From assembly GCA_013339895.1 (NCBI GenBank), contig JABACO010000003.1, positions 3,257,757 to 3,321,756 on the forward strand: DNA of 64,000 nucleotides. The letters run 5' to 3'. This document shows, piece by piece, positions 12,472-23,377 of this stretch. Within the stretch, counting starts at the first letter, position 1; each line of letters starts with the position of its first letter. Source of the stretch: Ephydatia muelleri. Its lineage: Eukaryota; Porifera; Demospongiae; Spongillida; Spongillidae. The position numbers and the translations under genes were made by a program. The notes under the pieces were generated by a model. That model saw only the letters and a program-made list of their open reading frames with translations. It was not told the origin of the DNA and did not search any database.

Positions 12472-12810
12472 TATCAGATGTACAGTATGGCTTCCTACAC
12501 GGGATGTTCCCTGGTAAAGGTCAATGTTTGTACAAAAGGTTATTTGTACATGTACATGCATCTGTGTCTGTTACATTGTAAATGTGATGTGCAATAAAGG
12601 ACTATACACATGTGTGTACTACTGTAATTGCATTTTCAGAAATTTAATTAACAAGTATGTCATGCACATCCAACCCTTGCATGCAGCCGATTATCAGATG
12701 TACAGTAAGGCTTCCCACAAGTAAAAGTTCCCCATGTACATGTAAAGGGTACAAAAGGTAATTTGTGTCTCTCACGTTGTTTTAAAGGTCCACTACACAT
12801 GTGTGTACAG
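12472..12810. repeat. Diverged tandem duplication
   Basis: A block starting 'ttatcagatgtacagta' and ending near 'acatgtgtgtac' occurs at about 12472-12619 and again at about 12691-12809, with substitutions and small deletions. Confidence 0.6.
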
Positions 12811-13596
12811 AAAATTGAGTTGTATGAAAATAAAATAATTCACGTTATGCGCAGTTGGTAAAATGTTTTGATACATGATAAGGCATAATGTGTGGTAAAA
12901 TAAAAGTACTGCAACCCTATCTTCTCCCATATAGTTACTCCCTGTTTGAGCCCAACTCTCGCACACTAGCAGAGTATGGAGTGAGTCTTGAAAAAGCAAT
13001 TCTTAGGGATAGTGAGCTTCTGAGTGATGTAAACAATGCTTTCTGCAATAGCCATCCATTGCTAGCTCAAAAGGTTGTTACAAGATCTGCCCGTGCAGCA
13101 GTAAGTAAGATTAGTGCAGATGCATTACTTGCTAAAGCACTCAGTGTACGAAGATCACAGGCAGGGTCACTGCTAAAAACTATCCGTAAGGTTAATGCAA
13201 AGAAGTTGCAAGAGAGTGATATTTTAGTCGGGCATAGGTTTCATACTACTGGAGCTGAGCCTTACTTCTTTGATAATTCGTACACTCACAGAAAACAGCA
13301 TGGAGCCATTCCAGTAGACCGCCTGCAGCAGCGCTGGACCCATGGCCACCGCCAACAGAAGTGCCGCCACCCGCCTGCAGCAGCGCTGGACCCACCGCCT
13401 GCAGCGTTACCCCCGCTGATGCTCCCCCCAATGCTGCCTAGTCTCGTACCCAGACCCACCCTTACGTAAGCATTATCGCATAATGTATAATACTACGTAG
13501 AGAGGGTCTGGCCAATAGGTCGAAGAAAGTTGTTCCTGGAATGGCTAGATGTTACATAATACTTGTGACGTATAACATTTTTGTGTCGTCACGAAT

Positions 13597-14032
13597 TTGT
13601 GGAATTTAATCAATTATGAACCGCTGGGCTCGGCCGTTTTAGAAGCCAAGAACAGACGGCTTCTTGAAAGCGCGTCATCAAAACTTTGCAGGGATGGTAT
13701 TGTTGCTCTTGGCTATGGGATCACTGTCGATCACATCAGCTTTGAACACGAGTTCAGCTCTGGATATGTCTGCAGAAAATGTTTTGTAACGATAGAAAAG
13801 TATCAGGCTTTGAAATGTCAGTTCATTGATGTAGAAACTGATTTACAAAGATTTCCTTTTTTTGTTTTAGGTGTACTCAAGGTTACAAAAGCTTGGTATG
13901 TGTCTCTCTGATGAGGCTACCAGACAGATCATCCACAAGCTTGGAATGAACCATGACAGTAGAGTTCATGAGTGGATAGAAGGTCTTAAAACAACAACTT
14001 CATCCAATTATGTAATCTACATGAACTGTTAA
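13597..14032 (+). CDS. Unknown two-exon ORF inside the 13.4-kb element
   Basis: Exon 1 (13597-13830; its 5' limit is unclear and there is no ATG at 13597) encodes LGYGITVDHISFEHE and VCRKCFVTIEKYQALKCQF, with one C-x2-C pair. A 40-nt intron (gtagaa ... ttgttttag) joins it in phase 0 to 13871-14032, which encodes VYSRLQKLGMCLSDEATRQ and HDSRVHEWIEGLK before a stop. The pattern of a short Cys-containing N-terminal block followed by a helical segment resembles N-terminal regions of other repetitive sponge/cnidarian proteins, but I do not recognise the family. It may be the N-terminus of a longer, deleted transposon protein. Confidence 0.4.
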
Positions 14033-14159
14033 TTCCCACCTATAGCAAGTGCATGCAGTAGAAGGGGGTAAGGCAGAGCACCTTGTGAGACCACAGGCCC
14101 AAATGGCTATTTGTAGCTAAGGGAGGCAAGAGCCGACCGTCATGCCCTAGGCTAGCAGT

Positions 14160-14465
14160 GGAGTGAATGGGGTGCAGGCTGTATGAGTAGCCTTAGGTAG
14201 GGTGCAGGCTGTATGAGTAGCCTTAGTTAGGGTGCAGGCTGTATGAGTAGCCTTAGTTAGGGTGCAGGCTGTATGGAGTAGCCTTAGTTAGGGTGCAGGC
14301 TGTATGCGTAGCCTTAGGTAGGGTGCACGCTATATGCGTAGGGTGCAGGTAGGGTGCAGGCTGTATGCGTAGCCTTAGGTAGGGTACAGGCTGTATGTGT
14401 AGCCTTAGGTAGGGTACAGGCTGTATGCGTAGCCTTAGGTAGGGTGCAGACTGCCATTGTGGGGT
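14160..14465. repeat. Minisatellite, about 30-bp unit
   Basis: About ten copies of gggtgcaggctgtatgngta followed by gccttaggta. It lies inside the 13.4-kb element. Confidence 0.9.
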
Positions 14466-14619
14466 GAATAGGGTGCGGGCCATATAGTACCGTAGAGGCC
14501 AGCAGAGGTTGTTGCCTTAGCTGTGTGATCTGGAGGGTTAGGGTAGCCATGTGTTGAGCAGTGGCCCCCCCAGGGGACCACCTATGTATATTTAATGACA
14601 TAGGGCATCTATAGGCGGC

Positions 14620-15262
14620 TATGGAGAGTGGGGGCATCTCCAGGGGCTCTAGAGAGTGGGGGCATCCCAGCTGGCTTTGGAGAGTGGGGGCATCTACAGG
14701 TGGCTTTGGAGAGTGTGGGCATCACCAGGGGCTTTGGAGAGTGGGGGCATCTCCAGGTGGCTTTGGAGAGTGAGGGCATCTACAGGTGGCTTTGGAGAGT
14801 GGGGGCATCTCCAGGTGGCTTTGGAGAGTGAGGGCATCTACAGGTGGCTTTGGAGAGTGGGGGCATCTCCAGGTGGCTTTGGAGAGTGAGGGCATCTACA
14901 GGTGGCTTTGGAGAGTGGGGGCATCTACAGGTGGCTTTGGAGAGTGGGGGCATCTACTGGTGGCTTTGGAGAGTGAGGGCATCACCAGGTGGCTTTGGAG
15001 AGTGGGGGCATCACCAGGTGGCTTTGGAGAGTGGGGGCATCTACAGGTGGCTTTGGAGAGTGGGGGCATCTACTGGTGGCTTTGGAGAGTGAGGGCATCA
15101 CCAGGTGGCTTTGGAGAGTGGGGGCATCTATACAGGTGGCATTGGAGAGTGTGGGCATCACCAGGAGTGGGGGCATCACCAGGTGGCTTTGGAGAGTGGG
15201 GGCATCTCCAGGTGGCTTTGGAGAGTGAGGGCATCACCATGGGCTTTGGAGAGTGAGGGCAT
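14620..15262. repeat. Minisatellite, 29-bp unit, about 22 copies
   Basis: The unit is gtggctttggagagtggggg plus catctacag, with a small set of variants (ctacag, ctccag, caccag). Long open frames in all phases are artefacts of this array. It lies inside the 13.4-kb element. Confidence 0.93.
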
Positions 15263-15361
15263 AGACTGCTGACAAACCTCTTGAAGTTAGTGAAGTCACC
15301 TTTAGGAAAAATAGTACACAAATGAAAAAAAGCACTACTAAGTTACAAATTACGAACCTGG

Positions 15362-15548
15362 TCCTACATGAGGGCTACGAGGAGAAACAACGATGGCAAG
15401 GCTACCTTCACAACCACGCAGCTCATCGAAGGCAAACGGGAAAATAGCGTAGCAAAGGAATTTGCCACTTCCCGTAGGAAGAATGATAAAGACATCGTTC
15501 CCTTGTATGACTCCATTGAGCTGGTTTTCACGAAGGTTTGAGTAACCT
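15362..15548 (-). pseudogene. RecQ-family helicase fragment (motif I to Ia), frameshifted
   Basis: The minus strand reads NQLNGVIQGNDVFIILPTGS-GKFLCYAIFPFAFDEL, which is the Walker A (motif I) region of RecQ-like SF2 helicases, followed by LAIVVSP. The expected continuation (LVALM.DQVR, motif Ia) is present one nucleotide out of frame and has TAG at one codon. It is a relic of a RecQ-like helicase captured in the 2.3-kb transposon or left from its autonomous parent. No helicase motifs II-VI are present. Confidence 0.7.
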
Positions 15549-15840
15549 TGTAACGATGCCGTCTAAGTCCATATTGTATCAAGTGGGCGTAATTCAAAGT
15601 CTGGAATTCAAATAATTACGTCACTCACATTCCAACATTCTGATTGGACGCGCCAACATTCCGGCGCACAGAACAACTTTCTTCGACCTATTGGCCAGAC
15701 CCTCTCTACGTAGTATTATACATTATGCGATAATGCTTACGTAAGGGTGGGTCTGGGTACGAGACTAAATGCTGCCCCCAATGCTGCCCCCGCCTTTTTT
15801 ACTGCCCCCGCCACCCGCATGGCCTTACCCCGGGGGGGGG

Positions 15841-15882
15841 GAGAAGAAGAAGAGGAAGAGGCCGAGGAAGAGGAGGCGGCAA
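15841..15882. repeat. Purine-rich simple repeat
   Basis: GAAGAAGAGG-type tract next to a G run, just outside the 13.4-kb element. Confidence 0.7.
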
Positions 15883-16105
15883 AACTATTTATTTTATCAA
15901 AAACAACTACACTTATCACTATTTATTTTATTGTTATTGTGACATTAATTTTACATACGTATTTATTAAAGTTATATAGTAACTTGTGGTCGGGGCAATG
16001 CACAAAGCGTTCGTAAGGTATAGACATTTTGTCCATTGCACATCGTTCCTCATCACATTACAGTTATGAAGCTTCGTTGACACGGAGAAAAAAAAAACTA
16101 ATGAA

Positions 16106-16401
16106 ACAAGTAAATAAAAACCTTCTCTAACGAGAAAGTTGGTGGGCATATAGGATTGACAATGTTGGTGTAAAAAGCACGGAAACAAGTGTGACAGAAA
16201 TGTTACTGGAAAATTGAAATAGGCCTATATTTAGCCCATTTTCTCAGGCGTGCGCTGCCTAAATGTGACTGGGCTAAATATAGGCCTATTTCAATTTTCC
16301 AGTAACATTTCTGTCACACTTGTTTCCGTGCTTTTACACCAACATTGTCAATCCTATATGCCCACCAACTTTCTCGTTAGAGAAGGTTTTTATTTACTTG
16401 T
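16106..16401. mobile_element. 296-bp foldback element
   Basis: Near-perfect inverted repeat. Arms of about 135 nt start 'acaagtaaataaaaacc' and return as 'ggtttttatttacttgt'; the centre is near 16250. No coding capacity. Confidence 0.88.
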
Positions 16402-16447
16402 AACATTTCCTGTACACGGGGGGGGGGGGGGGGGGGGGGGGCCTTTG

Positions 16448-17701
16448 GGCTGTAGAACGTCTTTAAATTTACCGCCTACCACATGAATAATATTCATTTT
16501 CACAACCTATCCTAGCTGCCGCTGATGCGGGTATAAAAAAAATAGCGTCGCTAGAATAAACAATTGGGACCTCCTTTTGTGTACCTGCCTCTATTGTTTA
16601 GTACTAAAGATGGTAGAGCCGCATCAAAATACTTGATCATTTTGCTAACGTTTCATTGCATGTGTGAAAAAAAAAAAAAGTTATCGCGGACAATTCAACA
16701 TCCAAAGAGAGATGTCCCAAGTCTGTCAAAAGCCAGGGGGGAGTAGACTGACGAGGAGTATGATAGTTGATATTCATGCATGCACGTATCTAAGAGTACA
16801 CATGTTTCATTCTAGCTGAAATGTAATCCCCTCCCTCGGTCCCCCCCTCCATCCTGCCCCTCCCTCCCTCCTCGTCTCCCTCCTCCCTCCCTCCTCGTCT
16901 CCCTCCTCCCTCCCTCCTCCCTCCCTCCTCCCTCCCTCCTCCCTCCTCCCTCCTCCCTCCCTCCTCCCTCCCTCCTCCCTCCCTCCTCCCTCCTCCTCCC
17001 TCCTCCCTCCCTCCCATCCCCTCCCTCCCTCCCTCCCCTCCCCCTAGATAGGGAATCTATCTCTTTTTTGTTCCACTCCCCCTCCAGTTCCCTCTTGCCA
17101 AGAGGAAACTCTGAAGTGGAATAAAAACAAATATAGAGAAGTTCAAAGAGTTCTTACCTGGGCAAGAAGGGGGACAGGGCGGTGTTGGAATACTCTTGCT
17201 TTCAGAAGGGTCCAAGGGATTTGATGTTGTAGTGGACGACTGTATGCTTGCTTAGATTTACATTTCAGTTAGAATAAATCATGTGTAGGCTTAGATACGT
17301 GCATGAATATCAACTATCATATACAAGTGAGAAAATTCTATTAGCGATCTCTCCAAGTACCCTCCTACTCCTCTTCAGTCCGCTCCCCCTGGCTTTTGAC
17401 AGTCTTGGGACATCTTTCTTTGGACGTTCATGCAATCGTCCGCGACAGTTCTTTTTTCACGCATGCGACGAAACGTTAACAAAATGATCCAATATTTTGA
17501 TGCTGGCCCTGGCATAAAAGTTACAAACTGTCGTCTTTTACTAAACAATAGTGGCGGGTACACAAAATTAAGGAGGTCCAAATTGTTCCGTTCTTCTGCT
17601 AGCGCCGCTATTGTTTATACCCGCACCAGCGGCAGGATAGGTTGCGGAAATGAACGTTTTATTTAAGTGGTATGGGGTAAACTTAAAGACGTTCTACAGC
17701 C
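16448..17701. mobile_element. 1.25-kb foldback with arms of about 350-420 bp
   Basis: The left arm (about 16448-16797) and right arm (about 17284-17701) are diverged inverted copies. Matching pieces are ggctgtagaacgtcttta/taaagacgttctacagcc, cttttgacag/ctgtcaaaag and gatagttgatattcatg/catgaatatcaactatc. The spacer is mostly a CTCC satellite. The arms differ by many substitutions and small indels, so it is an old insertion. Confidence 0.82.
16825..17045. repeat. (CTCC/CTCCC)n satellite
   Basis: Pyrimidine-rich array forming the loop of the 16.4-17.7 kb foldback. Confidence 0.92.
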
Positions 17702-17789
17702 AAAATGCTTCATTCCTATCAGTGCACACAGGGTTAAGTGGGTGAAGCCGAATTCCAAAGTCATCCATTTAAAGTACCCACCTAATAGA

Positions 17790-17965
17790 ATTAATGTAAT
17801 GCTTGCGTTGAAATGTATAGCTATAGCCTATAATTATATATCCAGAGCATTATGATTCTCAGTGCGTAAGAAGTGATGTGTGGAGGACATTTCAGACTTC
17901 TGCAATTTCAAAGAATTTGAAATCTTGAAGCAACATGCGTTAGGTCCCTTTAGGCTTTACGCGGA
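17790..17965. repeat. Family R1 half-copy
   Basis: Shares 'gcgttgaaatgtat', 'gattctcagtgcgtaagaag', 'aaatcttgaa.caacatgcgttaggtccctt' and 'gcggaaacgat' with the copy at 6131-6490. Confidence 0.7.
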
Positions 17966-18989
17966 AACGATATTTGTCCCCATGTTCTGTCCCCCCAGCT
18001 GACAACCTGCATATATGTTGTCCCCCACAAGCGTATCTGCATTAGTGCATGCGTATTTGTTCTATACAGGATATATGTCAGAAGATTCAATAGCTTTCCC
18101 AGCTCGTATACCTTGACTGATGTCCTACATCTATATCCCTATCAGGTATTTATAACTTACCTGACCGAAAATGTCTTGAAGTTTTAAAGCCCGTCGAGTA
18201 TCAACTGTGTCACACATGTGAAATCACGGTATATGAGCATGCCAGTGTATTTATCCAAGTTTACCTTGCCAATATCTTATGCTATAATTAATGCATAACA
18301 AACTAAAATTGGAGCCAGGAAAATGTTGATTAGAAAACAACGTATTATATCAAGGACATGTTTTTACATAAGCTTTAAAACATAATCATTGATATCAAAA
18401 CTGTCAGTTCACTGATAGCATGAGCAGAAGGCGTTGACCAGGGACGGCTACATGCAAGATTACTAGGAAACGGGGTGCGGGAGTGGGGGGGGGGGGGGGG
18501 GTGACATGAGGCGGGTGAGATATGGGGGAGTGTTACAGTAAGCTGGTCTTGGAGTCCGCGAGAAACTGGCAACTTTCTAACGCACGTTGCTACGGTGGCC
18601 AGTGCGTGTTTTATTGCAACATGACGCGTGAATCTGCACAGGGGTTGGGTTGCATCCCCCAATCCTAACTTGGTACAATACGCACACATGATCTCGAAAT
18701 GGTTCCTCAACTCCGGCGATAGGTCAGGATATCAGTGCATGGTAGTGTATGTGCAGCAGCGGAATTAAGTCTTGAATGAATTGGGTGACCATTATAATAT
18801 AAATCCTCCAGGAACCGACAAGTTTAAGGTACAAAATATGTTTTTATCACAGTAAAACACACTGGTGTATAGTGGACCAGAATCTGTTGCCGCAAGTGAA
18901 AAACCTAACACGAATCCAGATTTATATTTGGTGGAGTACTGTAATAAGGTCAGTAAACACGCATGTATTCTATGTACTATCTTGTCTAC
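17966..18989. other. No gene recognised
   Basis: Includes a G run at about 18485-18501. Open frames show no recognisable domain. Confidence 0.4.
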
Positions 18990-19260
18990 TGAAAGCACTA
19001 TTTTGCCTCCAGGAACCAAAACTTCCAATAGAGTGGGGATAATTGTTTTAAGAATCTAACGACAGAGGATACTGAGCAACAAGATCCAGCTAAGTGAAGT
19101 ATCATCTTGGACAGGTTAATTATAGCATTTTGCTGTACATAATTAATAGCCCTTATTCTCGAATATTGTAGAAAATTGGATCACGGATAATTCACAAAAA
19201 AATAAATTAAAAAAAATCATATATATTTTTTCTAAATACGCACAACATAAATCATACAAT
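18990..19260 (+). repeat. Dispersed repeat family R2, copy 2
   Basis: Opposite-orientation copy of the repeat at 8150-8480. Shared blocks include 'ttgcctccaggaaccaaaa', 'gatactgagcaacaagatcc' and 'aagtatcatcttggaca'. Confidence 0.7.
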
Positions 19261-21174
19261 GGAATCTCAGAAAGAAACAAAAAAGTAACTTTTACAACTT
19301 TGGTGACCGCACATTTCTCCATGTCTGAGGATTACATTGCTAAGAGTCCAGGTTCCCTTTTAGGTGTGTCAGATGTGAAAATGGAATTCGTTAATGGCTT
19401 GATGGTGAAAGGTTTTTTTTGTTTTGTTCTTTTTAATAAATCCGAGTGTTTATGCGGCAAGTACTGTAGCACATGGATCCACTCAGTTCAGTGTCTGAGA
19501 CAACACTAAAAGTGATTAAATTTTGCACATGTGCAAGCACACACGAATATACACAAATAACACAAACAACACATATACACACATGACGCGTGCATACATA
19601 TAGTCTGGGTACTAAAGGATAGACACATAACCCAGGTCAATTCAATACTACATGTATATTCCACTAGCTCAGTGTGAAATTCTCTGCATGTCCTTTCAAA
19701 ACATGGTCTTCAAGAGTCTGTTAACGAGGGTATTAGGATCGTAAATGGCTTTCGATACCTGCGACAATGGAATCTGAAGCGATAAAAGAGTGTATAGCAG
19801 CAGGTTTATTGTTCAATTCTATACCGAGTTAAGCAGCTACACGTCACAAGTCCACGCAAAAAATTTGATGCTGCAGCCTGCAGGTATATGGCCTCGTGTT
19901 GTCACTACTGGCCATGTTATGCAGCAACAAATGCTGTGCACACGTGCATGAGGGTCGCCATAAGTCACATGGTTTAGTTTTATCGTTACCATTAGGGCCA
20001 TGGCCACCTTTCGAAGACTTCTTCACTATGGCGCTCTTTCTCCCCCAAGAGCAACAGACTAACCATGTATATCCTGCAGGTCTGATAGCTATGGCAATCA
20101 GAGCAATCTCTCTTCTAAGGATATCATTCGATATGGCAGCGAGTCCATGTAAGTGTACACCTTGTGTTGTGCCTATGCATGTGTGTATGTGCACCTTCTT
20201 AGTTTATTTAGTTAGCTCACTGTGCTGTGCTATTTATACTGTATCAGTTTTCTCCTAGACTCGTGGAAAGGCATTATACTATACCAAGCGTAGCAATGGG
20301 CATACCGCATAAATTGGCATACATAAGTTGGAGCATATGATTAGAGTGTGAGGGGGGAGGGGGGAGGGGAGAGGGGGGAGAGAGAGAGGAGGCATGCTGC
20401 TATACATAGAGCATTGTGCATGTGTGTGTGGTAGAGAACAGCTAGATCTTATTTTTAAGAGTGACTGCATGCCATGTCAAGCAATATGTTGGAGGTAACG
20501 TGGTTAGGAGAGGAAAGAGGCTATTGAGAAGACACCTTGGCATCTCTTGGAGAAGGGGCTAAGCCTAGTACGGGGGAGAGGCTGTTTGAGAAAGGACCTT
20601 GCAAGGTAGGGGGATCGAGACTCCAGATTACATCAGCAGTCTTACGTAAACTTTACCACGGGTGCACAATTTCTGATAGATAACGATTACATGTATATGT
20701 ACTCTCATCAAAGCTAAACTCACATACCACAGGATTGAAAATAGTGCTCTCTACTTGAAGAGGGCAACTTTATGTACGAAGTAGGCCTATGGTACATCAT
20801 CACCGTACATGTTTGTGCACGCAGGAGTGAAAGACCGATCCGTGCATCTGGCCATGGCAAGTACAGTGGAAGCTCAAACTGCTGAGGAAACCAAAAGTGT
20901 GTCCAAGACTGAGTCGTGTGACCGGAAGCCCGTAATAGATCTGAATCTTATTTACTTTGTACATTAGTTGTTGTTGTATATTCTGTTAACAGCAAAATCA
21001 AACAGTTTCAACGTTTGATGTGTGCCATGGGATTGCAAAAAATCAGACACACTTACACGCTAGTCTGGCATAGCACAGCCACGCACACTTATTTGCGGAG
21101 GGTGTGCTACGCCAGATTACTTACAAGTGCACATAATTATACGAGTACACCGTTCAGGGTACCAGTGTCGGAGC
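19261..21174. other. No gene recognised
   Basis: A short open reading stretch near 20869-20940 (MASTVEAQTAEETKSVSKTE) follows a possible acceptor but has no detectable partner exon. Otherwise nothing supported. Confidence 0.4.
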
Positions 21175-21260
21175 AGATTTTGTCCCGCCGCAGATTTTGT
21201 CCCCCCGGACATAATCCGCTAGCGGATATTGTCCTCCTTCCGCAGAAATTGTCCCTCCCC
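21175..21260. repeat. Repeat family R3 fragment
   Basis: Repeated pieces 'gcagattttgtcc' and 'ggacataatccgctagcgg' match, in reverse complement, 'gacagaatccgct' blocks at 26225-26345. In that copy they flank a long poly-C run. Probably mobile-element ends. Confidence 0.55.
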
Positions 21261-21298
21261 CCTCCCACATCCCCGCCTCAGCAGTGGCGAGGTGGCGT

Positions 21299-21424
21299 TA
21301 GTCTCGTACCCAGACCCGACTGACGTAAGCATTATCGCATAATGTATAATGCTACGTACGTCTAGACGTAGCATTATACATTATGCGATAATGCTTACGT
21401 CAGTCGGGTCTGGGTACGAGACTA
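21299..21424. mobile_element. 126-bp palindromic MITE with 9-bp target duplication
   Basis: The whole element is an almost perfect palindrome with TAGTCTCGTACCCAGACC ends. It is flanked by aggtggcgt at 21290-21298 and 21425-21433. Its TIR shares the first part of the 97-bp TIR of 13439-15767 (including cattatcgcataatgtataa), so it is a minimal deletion form of that family. Confidence 0.92.
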
Positions 21425-21979
21425 AGGTGGCGTGTCGGTCACTGGGGGGGCAACTACACTGATTCCCGCCCCCCACCCCCACACATGCTGCCCGTCGTTC
21501 TGTCACACGGCTCTAGCCTCTACGCGTAGCAGAGTCTGCGGAGGTAAAACCATCTGCAGCTGCGTCTGTTTATTGGGCCGTTGAGTCTGGAGTCAAGGCT
21601 ACAATATTATTATCATTATTGTATAATACAATTAATGTATTGGTTTAACAATTAAAACAATAGTTCACTCACATGCAGTATGAATAACCCAACTCACGGG
21701 CACGATCAAGATGAGTCACTTAGGACCCATAGGAGGCATGCATGTTTGTCTTAATAGAGTTGTATATTTGCATTAAAAAATGCATATGTATTTTACTGTG
21801 TAAATATTATGATTATGTACGTGCAATGTATAGTGTGATTTAGGTACATGAACATTAATATATTTGCAATTAAAACCTAACACACACAATGAATGAATAA
21901 TGTGCGACTTCGTGCATGCTGCATGTATTTCAAAGCAGAGCTCTAGACAACTCTGCTGAGCTTTGAGCGACCTGTTGTA

Positions 21980-22684
21980 TCATGGCTTCGTGTGGCAAGG
22001 TAAGCAAGATCCTCTTTCCACAGACAGTGCCTTGTAGTGGAAGTACATGTACATGTATAAAACACTTTTATCTGGCTGATTCGGTCCATTCTTAATTATG
22101 TACTCCTTCTCTGGCGTGCTTATTTTTAATTTCACTATTTTAGCTGGATCAATGACGCCAGTAATTTTGTCTACAATCTCTTGAAGCTCTACCGATAATG
22201 ATATTTTGTCTTCAGATTGATTGTACATTACTGATGAGTGGTCTTTGGAATTGGAACCACATGCATCGACAGTGGGAGTTTTTCTACGCAGAAAGTGTCT
22301 GGATTGCAGTCAATGATAAACGGTGTCAAAAATGAAGCTTCTGCAACTTCACTGTCACTGTAGTCATGCGATAGGCTTTGCAGTAAGGAGTTGCCATCAA
22401 CACGAGTAGGAGAAGTGCCCGTAAAAGGAAGAGTAGTCACAGATGTGCATGATTCCAAACATGAAACGGTTGGCAAGGAGTTGTCAGAAGTAAGGTCTAT
22501 GGCTACTGCTGGGGGATCGATACAATGTCACGAGTGACTGCAGGCGTGTCAGTTTCAGTGGTTTGCAAAAAGTTCAGCGTAAAAGAGCCTAGCTTTCGTT
22601 CCCGCTCATCAATTTTTGCCTTCTTCTATTTACGATAAGCAGCTCCTGATTTGCGCTTACGTGATTTGCCTTCCAATGACATAT
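21980..22684 (-). pseudogene. Degenerate zinc-finger-transposon-like N-terminal fragment
   Basis: Read from 22684, the minus strand begins MSLEGKSRKRKSGAAYRK with a stop where the next Lys is expected, then KKAKIDERERKLGSF. A basic SGAxYRKxKK opening followed by an acidic/Ser-rich stretch is common in N-termini of hAT-type/MYM-zinc-finger transposon proteins. Downstream pieces (22476-22228, 22228-21980) are open but show no catalytic domain. Assignment is tentative. Confidence 0.35.
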
Positions 22685-23377
22685 CGAAGTCAGTTGAACG
22701 CAAATTTCAAATTTAGCCACTAAATGCCAATAGAACTAGATCGAACAAATAGTGTGTGCGGCTTACCAGGGGAATAGGTCACACAACGTCTCTTAACTAC
22801 TCAACTAGCCAACTGCAACTACAGCAACGAAAAGGATCAATAACCAGTAAGAATACGGAATCACAAAAAGGACACTAAAGAGCGCACAACAGTGCCCTCT
22901 GAGAAGCAGGTTAACGATAACAATGCATGACAAAGGCTGGTAGCAAACTAGCGATTAACACGTAGTACAAATCAGTGTAGGTAGCCGAAATTTCTATCAT
23001 CTGGATCTAGTTAATTACAACTGTATTACTAAATGTACTACATAAATAAATAATAATGATTTCATCAGCTTAGCGATTCGTATTATTTTGCTTGGCGGCT
23101 CGTGCGCCCCTATCGTCATTATGGCGCCCTCTTTTAAGGCCCGCTGGGAGGGCAATTGCCCTCCCCCCCCCCCCCCCCCCCCTCCCTGCCCCCCGGCCAC
23201 CTCGCCACTGCCCGCCTGCCCAAACGCTTTATGCTCCGCCTTTCCTGTTTCCCACCTCCGCCCTTTTTAGTCGCACGTGGTGAGCAGCTGCTAGTGTATC
23301 GTAGTCTGCGGAGAAGAGTACGATTGCTTTCTGGAGACTGGTACGTATCCCTTTGGGTATCATAAAACCCAAAAGCG

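Larger units (their letters stand above)
11524..13469 (+). pseudogene. Transposon-associated repetitive protein with KADPEKKK repeats, disrupted
   Basis: The start is the ATG at 11524 (MPSRNRKKRTKQRAEYLQ). Residues from about 29 form 15-residue repeats (ESYKADPEKKKASVR, 45-bp unit, seven copies 11608-11892), followed by a second 15-residue repeat (RAAKRQRYGEDLEEN, 11908-12070). One repeat has TAA in place of TAC at 11794-11796, so the frame is broken. A probable intron runs from near 12077 to the acceptor ending at 12933 (cttctcccatatag). The next exon encodes a conserved-looking block (LAEYGVSLEKAILRD ... HRFHTTGAEPYFF). It then reads into low-complexity Pro/Ala sequence and the inserted element at 13439. 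Proteins of this type are, from memory, common in sponge genomes and associated with transposons; function unknown. Confidence 0.55.
13439..15767. mobile_element. 2,329-bp DNA transposon with perfect 97-bp TIRs and 9-bp target duplication
   Basis: The termini read TAGTCTCGTACCCAGACC. The TIRs 13439-13535 and 15671-15767 are identical in reverse complement over 97 bp. The flanks 13430-13438 and 15768-15776 are both aatgctgcc, a 9-bp target duplication. That length is the one usual for Mutator-like (MULE) elements, so that superfamily is the best guess. Inside are a two-exon ORF with a C-x2-C motif, two minisatellites and a RecQ-helicase relic, but no recognisable transposase. It is therefore a non-autonomous element or a carrier of captured sequence. 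The 126-bp palindrome at 21299-21424 has the same ends. Confidence 0.9.

Noticed and set aside
14620..15262. Regular 29-bp repeats resembling a CRISPR array
   Set aside because: There are no unique spacers; units are head-to-tail copies. It is a minisatellite in a eukaryotic transposon.
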